Origin: an uncultured Akkermansia sp.
GTDB taxonomy: Bacteria; Verrucomicrobiota; Verrucomicrobiia; Verrucomicrobiales; Akkermansiaceae
Assembly: GCA_900548895.1 (NCBI GenBank)
Contig: URLZ01000014.1
Location: 1 to 55,512, forward strand
Direction of reading: 5' to 3'
Length of the DNA: 55,512 bases
Positions 36,797 to 44,039 of the stretch are shown in pieces; position 1 is the first letter of the stretch, and every line of letters begins with the position of its first letter. The position numbers and the translations under genes are program-made. Below the pieces are notes generated by a model. The model did no database searches, had not been told where the DNA came from, and saw only the letters and a list, made by a program, of their open reading frames with translations.

Positions 36797-39700
36797 TCAA
36801 TCCTCGCGGCGCTCGTGGGTGCTGATCCAGCGCGCGAAGATCTTCGCCGTGGCGGGCATCACCAGCAGGTTGAGCACCGTAGCGCTGACGAGGCCGCCGA
36901 ACTGCACGATGGCCAGCGGCGCCAGCAGCTCACCGCCCGGCTGATCCTTCGCCCAGACCAGGGGCAGCAGACCGAGAATCGTCGTCAGCGACGTCATGAT
37001 GATCGGGATGACGCGCTCGGTCGAGCCCGCGCGGATCGCCTCCTCGGCACTCATGCCGCGAGCCTCAAGGCTGCGGTAGCGGTTGAGCAGAATGAGGCCC
37101 GAGCGGATGGCGAAGCCGATGACCGTCACAAAGCCGACAATCGAGCTCACCGAGAGAATGGGCGCGATGTAGTGCCCCTCGGCCAGAGAGCGCAGCGTGT
37201 CGCCTGAGGTGAGGAAGATGGCGAGAATGCCGCCCACGAGGCAGAGCGGGATGTTGATGAGCGTGATGAGTGCGCGCCGTACGCTGCCCAGCGACGTCGC
37301 CAGCAGCAGCACGATGAGCACGCAGACCACACTGCCGAGCACATAGAGACGCGTGCCGGCCTCTTCGCGGCTCTTGATCGTTCCGGCGTAGTCCACCGTG
37401 CAGCCCATCGCGTTCATGGCGGGGTCGAGCTTCTCGCGGCAGGCGGCGGCGAGATCGCCGAGGTTTGAATCCGGCGAGGGGTTGCAGGAGATCATCGCCT
37501 TGCGCATCGTGTTGTCGCGCAGAATGAGGTTCGTCACCTCCGTGCGGTAGATCTGCGCAACGTCCTCCAGCGGCATGATGCGACCGCCCGGGGCCACGAG
37601 CTGCAGGCGGCGCACGTCATCGACGCTGGTGCGCAGCTCGGGATCGAGGCGCAGCACGATGTTCCAGTGGTCGAGGTTGCGGATCACCTCGCCCGCCTTC
37701 AGACCGTTGAGCGCCGCGGAGACCTGCTCCGAGGCCTCCGCCACCGTCAGCCCGCAGGCCGCCAGCGCCTCGCGATCGTAGTCGACACAGACCGTGTCCA
37801 CCATGACCTCGCGGTTCGCCCGCGCGTCAGCCACCTCCGGCAGCCCGGCGAGAATCTCCGCGGCCTTTTTGGCCGCCGCGCGAATCTGCGGCAACTCGCG
37901 CCCGTAGATGTTGATGGCGATTTCCGAGTTCGAGCCCGAGAGCGCGTTGCTGATGCGGTGCGCGAGCGGGAAGCCGATCATGCCGCTCGTGCCGGGGATG
38001 CCGTGCAGAATGGCGTTGATCTGCTCGCGCAGGCGGCGCTGGTCCTTGTTGAGATCCACGCGCACGAGCAGCTCGGAGGCGCTGACGGGCTCGGCGTGCT
38101 CATCATTCTCGGCGCGGCCGGTGCGCTGTGCGACGCTCTTCACACCGTCAATTTTCTGCAACTCGCACATGACCTGCTGCGAGATACGCTCCGTCTCCGC
38201 GAGCGAAGTGCCCGGCACCGTGTTCACGAAGACCGTGTAGCAGTCCTCATTGAAGGGCGGCAGGAAGCTCGTGCCGAAGGTTGAGCCGAGCCACAGAGCC
38301 CCCGCCGTGATGGCCAGCAGCGTGCCGAACACCGTCTTGGGGAAGCGCAGGCAGAAATTGAGCACGGGCGTGTAGATCCGCTTGATGAAGCGCGCCGAGG
38401 CCGAATCTCCGCCCGCACTCGCCTGCTTGCCCGCCTTGAACCACATCATGCAGAGCACGGGCACAATCGTGATGGCGACGAGCAGAGACGCCGCCAGCGC
38501 CAGCATGTACGAGATGCCCAGCGGCCGATAAAACTGCCCCTCCAGACCGCTGAGGAAGAGCAGCGGTGCAAAGACCAGCAGAATGATGATCGAGGAGAAG
38601 CTGATGGAGCTGACGATTTCTCCCCTCGCATCCATCAGGACGCGGAAGCGCGAGCGGCGCTTCTCGGGCGGCAGAGCCGCGTTGCGGCTGAGGCTGCGCC
38701 ACGCATTCTCCACGAAGATGATGGCGTTGTCCACCACGTCGCCGACGGCCACGGCGAGACCGCCCAGCGTCATGATGTTGATGGCCAGCCCGAAGATCGG
38801 GAAGCAGGCCATGCCCAGCAGCACCGAGAGCGGCATGCTGATGAGCGTGATGATGGCCGTGCGCAGGTTGAGCAGCGTGAGCACAATCACGAGCATGACG
38901 ACGACACCCGCAATGTAGAGCGTCTCCTTGCCGTTCTCCAGCGACAGATCAATGAAGTCCGCCTGGCGATAGGCGTCCGCATGCAGCTTCATATCGGCAG
39001 GCAGGCGGCTGCGGGCGAACTCCGCCACCGCCTCATCCACACGCTCGGTGAGCTCCTTGGTGTTGGCCCCCGGCACCTTCTGCACGGAGAGAATCACGGC
39101 CGGCTTCCCCATGAAGCCCGCATTGCCGCGGCGCGGCGCGCCGTCGATGCGCACGTCGGCGACATCCTCCAGACGCAGCACCCCGCTGGCGTGACCCGGC
39201 ACCAGCGTGCGCTTGAGGTGCTCCGGCGAGGCCGCGCGCGACGCCTGCCGCACCGGCAGCTCCTGCCCGGCGACATCCTCGAGATAGCCCGCCGGAATGC
39301 TGCTCTGCGACGCCTCGACCGTCGCCTTCAGATCCGTCAGCGTGATGCCCGCCTGACGCATCTTCTCCGGGTCGTAGAGCACCTGATACTCGGGCATGCG
39401 ACCGCCCAGCACCGTGACCTGCCCCACGCCGGGAATCGACATCAGGCGGTTGCGCAGTTCAAACTCGGCGATGCGGCGCATGTCCAGCGGGTCCGTCTGC
39501 TCGCTGCCCGTGATCGCGATGAGCATGATCTCACCCGTGACGGACACGATGGGCGCCAGCTCGCACTCGACCTCCGCCGGCAGAGACGAGCGCACCGTTG
39601 CCAGACGCTCGGAGACAATCTGGCGTGCGAGATAAATATCCGTGTCCCAATCGAAGTCGACCCAGACAAAGGAGAGACCGGCGCCGGAGGACGAGCTGAC

Positions 39701-39940
39701 GCGCTCCACCCCCGTGGTGCCGCTCATCGCCGACTGAATCGGGATGGAGACATACTGCTCAACCTCCTCGGCTGAGAGGCCGCCCGCCTCCGTCTGAATC
39801 GTCACACGCGGCACCTTGAGCTCGGGGAAAACATCCACCGGCAGCTGCGTGACAACAAAGAGACTCAGCAGAGTGAGTGCTGCCGTGATGATGAGGACGG
39901 TGATGCGGTTGCGCAGGCAGAAACTGAGAAGTGCATTCAT
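36797..39940 (-). CDS. Heavy-metal-efflux RND pump (CusA/CzcA-like)
   Basis: A 1047-residue inner-membrane proton-driven pump, the normal RND length, with 12 TM segments and two large periplasmic loops. The N-terminus (RNRITVLIITAALTLLSLFV, then LPVDVFPELKVPRVTIQTEA) and the layout match the heavy-metal (HME) subfamily. The TM4 segment AVAVGDVVDNAIIFVENAWR holds the Asp/Glu relay region, although it reads GDVVDNA rather than the CzcA-type DFG-I-VDGAV, so the exact ion is uncertain. It lies 18 bp after the adaptor gene and ends the operon. A metal substrate is supported by the His/Cys-rich adaptor. Cu(I), Ag(I), Zn, Co or Ni remain possible. Confidence 0.92.
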   Translation of the reverse strand: MNALLSFCLRNRITVLIITAALTLLSLFVVTQLPVDVFPELKVPRVTIQTEAGGLSAEEVEQYVSIPIQSAMSGTTGVERVSSSSGAGLSFVWVDFDWDTDIYLARQIVSERLATVRSSLPAEVECELAPIVSVTGEIMLIAITGSEQTDPLDMRRIAEFELRNRLMSIPGVGQVTVLGGRMPEYQVLYDPEKMRQAGITLTDLKATVEASQSSIPAGYLEDVAGQELPVRQASRAASPEHLKRTLVPGHASGVLRLEDVADVRIDGAPRRGNAGFMGKPAVILSVQKVPGANTKELTERVDEAVAEFARSRLPADMKLHADAYRQADFIDLSLENGKETLYIAGVVVMLVIVLTLLNLRTAIITLISMPLSVLLGMACFPIFGLAINIMTLGGLAVAVGDVVDNAIIFVENAWRSLSRNAALPPEKRRSRFRVLMDARGEIVSSISFSSIIILLVFAPLLFLSGLEGQFYRPLGISYMLALAASLLVAITIVPVLCMMWFKAGKQASAGGDSASARFIKRIYTPVLNFCLRFPKTVFGTLLAITAGALWLGSTFGTSFLPPFNEDCYTVFVNTVPGTSLAETERISQQVMCELQKIDGVKSVAQRTGRAENDEHAEPVSASELLVRVDLNKDQRRLREQINAILHGIPGTSGMIGFPLAHRISNALSGSNSEIAINIYGRELPQIRAAAKKAAEILAGLPEVADARANREVMVDTVCVDYDREALAACGLTVAEASEQVSAALNGLKAGEVIRNLDHWNIVLRLDPELRTSVDDVRRLQLVAPGGRIMPLEDVAQIYRTEVTNLILRDNTMRKAMISCNPSPDSNLGDLAAACREKLDPAMNAMGCTVDYAGTIKSREEAGTRLYVLGSVVCVLIVLLLATSLGSVRRALITLINIPLCLVGGILAIFLTSGDTLRSLAEGHYIAPILSVSSIVGFVTVIGFAIRSGLILLNRYRSLEARGMSAEEAIRAGSTERVIPIIMTSLTTILGLLPLVWAKDQPGGELLAPLAIVQFGGLVSATVLNLLVMPATAKIFARWISTHERRED

Positions 39941-39958
39941 GGTCGCTTGTCAAATGCG

Positions 39959-41371
39959 TCAGTGATCTTCGCCCTCGTGGAACTTGCCGTCGGCGTGGAA
40001 GTGCCCGGCCGCCTTCTTCTGCCCCTCGCCGGGCAGGATGTATTTGAGCTCGTAGCCTCCCTTGACAACGATGCGCTGCCCGGGCATGAGCCCCTTGACG
40101 GGCGTCATGCCGCGGCGGCTCGTGCCTGCGTGTACCTTGAGCATGGCGTAGCGGCCCTCGCCCACCTCGGCGAACACCACGTCATCGAGCCCGACGCGCA
40201 CGATAGCCGTGTCGGGCACGGCGATGCTGCCGTCGGACTCCGCGCTCTCATCGTAGAGATCGAGGCGGCAGAGCTGACCGGCGCGCGCGCCCTGCGGCAG
40301 CGCATCGGGCGTGAAATAGAGCGCGCGCGTGAGCTTCTCCGAATCCACCTGCTCGGCGAGGCGCCAGCTTCCCGTGAGCGCGCGGTTCTCGCGGCCGACG
40401 GGCATGATGGCGCGCACGGAGGTGAACTGCGGCATGTTGCCGGCGTAGAGCGTGCCGGCGATCTCCATCGCCGCCGGATTGCTCATCGTGATGACGGGCG
40501 CCCCCTGCTCGCCCCAGCTGCCCTGTGAGACGCCGACGTTGCGCACCGAGCCGTCGTGCAGAGCGCGAACCAGCAGGCGGCAGCTGCCATCCGGCTGCTT
40601 GACGAGCTCACCGCCGCCGAGCTGGGCCTTGAGACGCAGCTGAGCCGTGCTCAGGTCGCGCTCCAACTGGCGCATCTCGGCCTGCTTGAAGCGCAGCTGC
40701 TCCTCCAGATCGCTGTTGCGCGCGCCCGCACTCCGCAGACCCTCGAGTCGTTCCTGCATGGCGCCGAGCTCCTCGCGGCAGCGATCCCGACCCGCCTCAG
40801 CCGTGTCAACCGCGGCAATCTGCTCGTAGAGTCCGGGAGAATCCACCGTGTAGAGCACATCGCCCTTGCGGACGGCCTGGGCGGACTTGACCTCCAGACT
40901 GATGCGCCCGGCGCAGGGCATGGCGTAGGTCGAGAGGGCGTGATCCGGCGTTGTCAGATAGCCGTAGAGACTGTGCACGAGCGGGCGGCTGCCCTCGGGC
41001 ACCTCCTCCACCTGCAAGTTCAAAACGTGGCGCGAGTGCGGATCCACCGAGACGACGACGGCCTCGCCGCCGGCCGTGCAGGGCTCGCCGTCCTTGTGGA
41101 CGTGGTCGTGATCGGCCGTGCAGGGCTCGCCGTCCTTGTGGACGTGACCGTGATCGGCCGTGCAGGGCTCGCCGTCCTTGTGGACGTGGTCGTGATCGGC
41201 CGTGCAGGGCTCGCCGGCTTTGTGGACGTGGTCGTGATCAGCCGGGCAAGGCTCGCCGGCTTTGTGGACGTGGGGCTGAGCCGCGGCGGCTTCAGGTGAG
41301 GGCTCGGCGGCTTGGCTCATCGGCCAGGCGATCAGAGCGGTGGTCAGGCTGAGAAGGAGGGAAGATTTCAT
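39959..41371 (-). CDS. RND efflux adaptor with five His/Cys metal-binding repeats
   Basis: A 470-residue periplasmic membrane-fusion protein (CusB-like). Signal peptide MKSSLLLSLTTALIAWPMSQ plus AA. Residues 34-103 are five 14-residue tandem repeats of the form HVHK(A/D)GEPC(T/P)ADH(D/G), each with up to three His and one Cys. Then come a barrel-sandwich half (AMPCAGRISLEVKSAQAVRK), a coiled-coil hairpin (about 195-265), the second lipoyl half and beta-barrel, and a His-rich end (GHFHADGKFHEGEDH). Adaptors link the pump to the TolC-type channel and, in CusB, pass metal to the pump. The repeats probably capture metal. The start overlaps the stop of the channel gene as ATGA (41368-41371), so translation is coupled. 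Confidence 0.92.
   Translation of the reverse strand: MKSSLLLSLTTALIAWPMSQAAEPSPEAAAAQPHVHKAGEPCPADHDHVHKAGEPCTADHDHVHKDGEPCTADHGHVHKDGEPCTADHDHVHKDGEPCTAGGEAVVVSVDPHSRHVLNLQVEEVPEGSRPLVHSLYGYLTTPDHALSTYAMPCAGRISLEVKSAQAVRKGDVLYTVDSPGLYEQIAAVDTAEAGRDRCREELGAMQERLEGLRSAGARNSDLEEQLRFKQAEMRQLERDLSTAQLRLKAQLGGGELVKQPDGSCRLLVRALHDGSVRNVGVSQGSWGEQGAPVITMSNPAAMEIAGTLYAGNMPQFTSVRAIMPVGRENRALTGSWRLAEQVDSEKLTRALYFTPDALPQGARAGQLCRLDLYDESAESDGSIAVPDTAIVRVGLDDVVFAEVGEGRYAMLKVHAGTSRRGMTPVKGLMPGQRIVVKGGYELKYILPGEGQKKAAGHFHADGKFHEGEDH
41063..41272 (-). repeat. Five 42-bp in-frame tandem repeats in the adaptor gene
   Basis: 210 bp made of five 42-bp units with only a few differences, mostly between units 1-2 (KAGEPC) and 3-5 (KDGEPC). 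Near-identity at DNA level points to recent expansion and possible length variation between strains. Confidence 0.95.
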
Positions 41372-42651
41372 GCTTGAAAGTCAGGGTTGAGGTATCGGAG
41401 TTGTGTTTGAAGGTTGAGGAGGATGCCGAGGCAGTCCAGGTAGTTGATGCGTCGCTGGTAGATTTCGTGCCGGGCTTCGGCGAGGGCGGGCAGGGTGCTT
41501 TCCCCGAGAGCGTAGAGCTGCTCCTGCCGGGTGCCGTTTTCCTGAAGGCTGCGGAGGCGCTCCGCTTCGGAGAGGCAGTGGCGGCGGGCCAGCTTCTGGC
41601 GCTCGCTCAGCGTGGCGGTATTGTTCACCAGGCTGCGCCACTGAGAGACAAGCTCGTGGCCGCGCAGCGCGCGATCGGCGTCCGCTGTCGCAATGGCCTC
41701 GCGGTTGCGGTTCCAGAGCGGCAGGCTCAGATCCACCCCGAAGCCGATTTTGTTGTTCCCCTCTTCGCGTTCCCACGTGGGGCCGAGCGTGATTTCGGGG
41801 TACTGTCTGCGGATCTCGCGGCGCAACTCGTCCTCACTTGCCGCGTAATCGGCCATCAGCGCCCGCAGCTCCGGCGCGCGCAGCAGGCTCTCCTCACCCG
41901 GGGCGCTCACGAGAGCCGGCACGCCGTCGGGCAACGACCCCGCCAGCTCCGTATCCCCCACGGCCGGGTGCAGACCGAGCAGAGCGATGAGCTCGCGGTG
42001 CAGGCTCAGGTGCTCATCCGCGAGCTCCTGCTGCTCTTTGATCGTGTCGAAGAGGCGTTGGCTGGCCACCTGCAGGTCGGCAAACTCAACCTCGCCGAGC
42101 TCCTGAAGGCGGGCGATGCTCGCCTTCTCCTCCTCCAGCTGCCGGAGGCGTGCGTTCATGAGCTCCAGCTTACTGTGGGCAATCATGATGTCGAAGCGCA
42201 GTGCGTCGAGCTTGCTGAGGAAGTCGCGCTCGGCCGTGCGCAGCTTCCAGTAGTCCGCCTCATTGTAGTGGGCGGCTATGCGCTTGGCGAGAGCAGGCAG
42301 CCCGGTGACGGGCAAAGTGAGTTTCGGGCCGATGCCGCCGTTGGTGATGTTCTCCTTGAGAACGCGCACTGCGTCGGCGGAGAGGCTCGGGTCTTCCCAG
42401 CGCCCGGCCTCTTCCGAGACGCGGGACGAGCGGGCGAGGGTGAGGCGTGCCTTGTTCAGATCGGGATTGAGCAAGAGGCCGATGCGGTGCAGATCCTCCG
42501 GGCTCAGGGCGGCGGATCGGCGGCAGAGTTGCTGTGATACGGTGAGCCATTCTGCCGTATCCCGGCGCAGGTCAATGGGCTTGGGCTCGTAGACGGCGCA
42601 GGAGGGCAGCAAGCCGAGAAGCAGCAGGGCTCCCATGGGGCGTAAGTTCAT
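41368..42651 (-). CDS. TolC/CusC-type outer-membrane efflux channel
   Basis: A 427-residue outer-membrane lipoprotein channel. The signal peptide ends in a lipobox (LLPSC, Cys about 18). Two outer-membrane-factor repeats follow, with long amphipathic helices (for example SKLELMNARLRQLEEEKASI at about 160-180, and LSERQKLARRHCLSEAERLR at about 345-365) and the P-L-(F/W)-N-R motif near 315 (LSLPLWNRNREA). It is a bit shorter than CusC (about 460). It is the first gene of the channel-adaptor-pump operon and is translationally coupled to the adaptor. Transcription probably starts from the promoter at 42699-42728. Confidence 0.9.
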   Translation of the reverse strand: MNLRPMGALLLLGLLPSCAVYEPKPIDLRRDTAEWLTVSQQLCRRSAALSPEDLHRIGLLLNPDLNKARLTLARSSRVSEEAGRWEDPSLSADAVRVLKENITNGGIGPKLTLPVTGLPALAKRIAAHYNEADYWKLRTAERDFLSKLDALRFDIMIAHSKLELMNARLRQLEEEKASIARLQELGEVEFADLQVASQRLFDTIKEQQELADEHLSLHRELIALLGLHPAVGDTELAGSLPDGVPALVSAPGEESLLRAPELRALMADYAASEDELRREIRRQYPEITLGPTWEREEGNNKIGFGVDLSLPLWNRNREAIATADADRALRGHELVSQWRSLVNNTATLSERQKLARRHCLSEAERLRSLQENGTRQEQLYALGESTLPALAEARHEIYQRRINYLDCLGILLNLQTQLRYLNPDFQA

Positions 42652-43085
42652 GATGAAGTCGTGGTGGGGGTGAAGAGGTGAAAATCAGGCTGAATGAGAG
42701 AATACAGTTCAGAGTAAACGGGGGACAACGGAATTAACAGGCGGAGAGGGGCAAGGCAACCCGTCAACGGAGGAAAATAACATGCCGGAGCCGGAATCGA
42801 GGGCGGGAGGGAGGGGCGGGGAGGAGCGGTTGGCGTTTCGGCCTCACTTGGGCAGCCCCCGCCTCGGTCAGCCGCCGCTTCGGGGAACCCTCCGCGGGCA
42901 GGTCCGTTCCGGCAGGCTGCCGGCCGCTGCCGCCGAGAGGGACGAAGTCGCAGATGAACGCAGACGAATGCAACGAACACCGCACCGCAGGCTAGCCTGC
43001 CGCACTTGCGGAAAAAGACCCGCCGGCTACGCAGAAGCCCTGCCCCGCCGCGGACGAACCTCCGTCTCGGAGCGGGGCGTTTTCA
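42652..43085. other. Gap upstream of the efflux operon
   Basis: Contains the efflux promoter, a perfect 14-bp palindrome GCAGGCTAGCCTGC at 42987-43000, and an inverted repeat GCCCCGC/GCGGGGC (about 43043-43078) with an inner CTCCG/CGGAG, flanked by T-runs. The last could terminate the Cys-rich gene. No coding region is evident. Confidence 0.5.
42699..42728 (-). promoter_or_regulatory. Promoter of the efflux operon
   Basis: On the - strand: TTGTCC (42723-42728), 18-bp spacer, TATTCT (42699-42704). Leader about 41 nt. No obvious MerR-type 19-bp spacer or CueR-like dyad is present. Confidence 0.5.
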
Positions 43086-43694
43086 TCAAAGGAGCAGCGG
43101 CAGCACCAAGTCGGCACCCGCTGTTCGGGGGCAGGGAGGCTGCTGAACCAAGGGCTCCTTCAGCGCCGCCAGCGAGTAGTTCAGGGGCAGAGCCGGCTCC
43201 GACGAAAGGGCCGCAACCGGCGGCGACGGCAAATCACGCAGCAGAGACGGATGCTCCATCTCCAGCGCCAGAGAATCGCAGCTGTGGCCGTGGTGATCGG
43301 AGAGCCCAAAGCCCTCCGCGCCGTGGCTCGATGAGGCATCCGACGGAGCGCCGGGCGCAGTCAAAGAGCCGAGGGAAGAGCAGAGAGAAGAGCCGGGGAA
43401 AGGTGAATCGGGGGCCGAAGTGTCCGAGTCTCGGCTGTCAGGCGCTGAGGCCGTGCAGGAGCAGGAGGACGTCCGAGCGCCCGCGAGCTCTCCCATGCAA
43501 GCTCCCTCTGATGTGCCCAGCGCGTTATCGGCCCGTGTTGCCGCGTCCTCCTCAGCGTAGCAGGCGCAACCACCCACATACACCAGCCCCCGGCACCCGC
43601 AGGTGTGCGTCAGCGAGCCGCCGATGAGCGCCGGAAGAAGCGCCAGCAGCAGAAGCAGAGCAGCCAGGGGGTGACGCTGCGGGAAGTTCGCCAT
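43086..43694 (-). CDS. Cys-rich membrane-anchored or exported protein
   Basis: A 202-residue protein with a hydrophobic N-terminal segment (LAALLLLLALLPALIGG, about 10-26). It then has HTCGCRGLVYVGGCACY, further Cys pairs (SSCSC), a Ser/Pro/Asp-rich middle and DHHGHSCDSL. It has ten Cys in all. No family is recognised. The Cys-x-Cys pairs and His cluster, together with the metal-efflux operon just downstream on the same strand, suggest metal or redox handling; this is inference. A near-perfect promoter with a leader of only about 3 nt supports the ATG at 43694. Confidence 0.6.
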   Translation of the reverse strand: MANFPQRHPLAALLLLLALLPALIGGSLTHTCGCRGLVYVGGCACYAEEDAATRADNALGTSEGACMGELAGARTSSCSCTASAPDSRDSDTSAPDSPFPGSSLCSSLGSLTAPGAPSDASSSHGAEGFGLSDHHGHSCDSLALEMEHPSLLRDLPSPPVAALSSEPALPLNYSLAALKEPLVQQPPCPRTAGADLVLPLLL

Positions 43695-44039
43695 AACGCC
43701 CCGATTGTACAGTCCGCACGGCGCTTGTCAAGCGCGGAGTGCGCCTGTTTTTGCCCGCAGAGGGCGGCATTCGGCTCGGCCTCCCTCGCCCCGACGGCGA
43801 GAGGCAACCTGCTGCCGTCGAGGGGCCCTTCCCCCAGCCGGAGAGAAGGCTTCCTGCCGGAGAGCACACCCCCTGTCGAAGAGCTCGTGCCGCTGTCGGC
43901 AAGGGGCCTGCGGAAGACTCGCGGCGAGACAATGTGTTAGTTATTTTGCCGATGGCTCATTTTTTATGAAAGAAATGGCGCCGAAGCGACGTACTCTTTA
44001 CGACAGCTCCCGTGCGAGCCCGTTTCCCTTCTTCATTTT
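43695..44039. other. Divergent gap before the M3 peptidase
   Basis: Holds the promoter at 43704-43731 (-). On the + side an AT-rich patch at 43934-43975 probably contains the peptidase promoter, but I cannot place hexamers with confidence. A basic 31-codon open frame (43967-44061) overlaps the peptidase start and is not called. Confidence 0.4.
43704..43731 (-). promoter_or_regulatory. Near-consensus promoter of the Cys-rich gene, near-leaderless
   Basis: On the - strand: TTGACA (43726-43731), 16-bp spacer, TACAAT (43704-43709). Predicted start about 3 nt before the ATG at 43694. Confidence 0.75.

Noticed and set aside
41063..41272. CRISPR-like array
   Set aside because: The 42-bp units are contiguous, in frame and without spacers; they are protein-coding tandem repeats.
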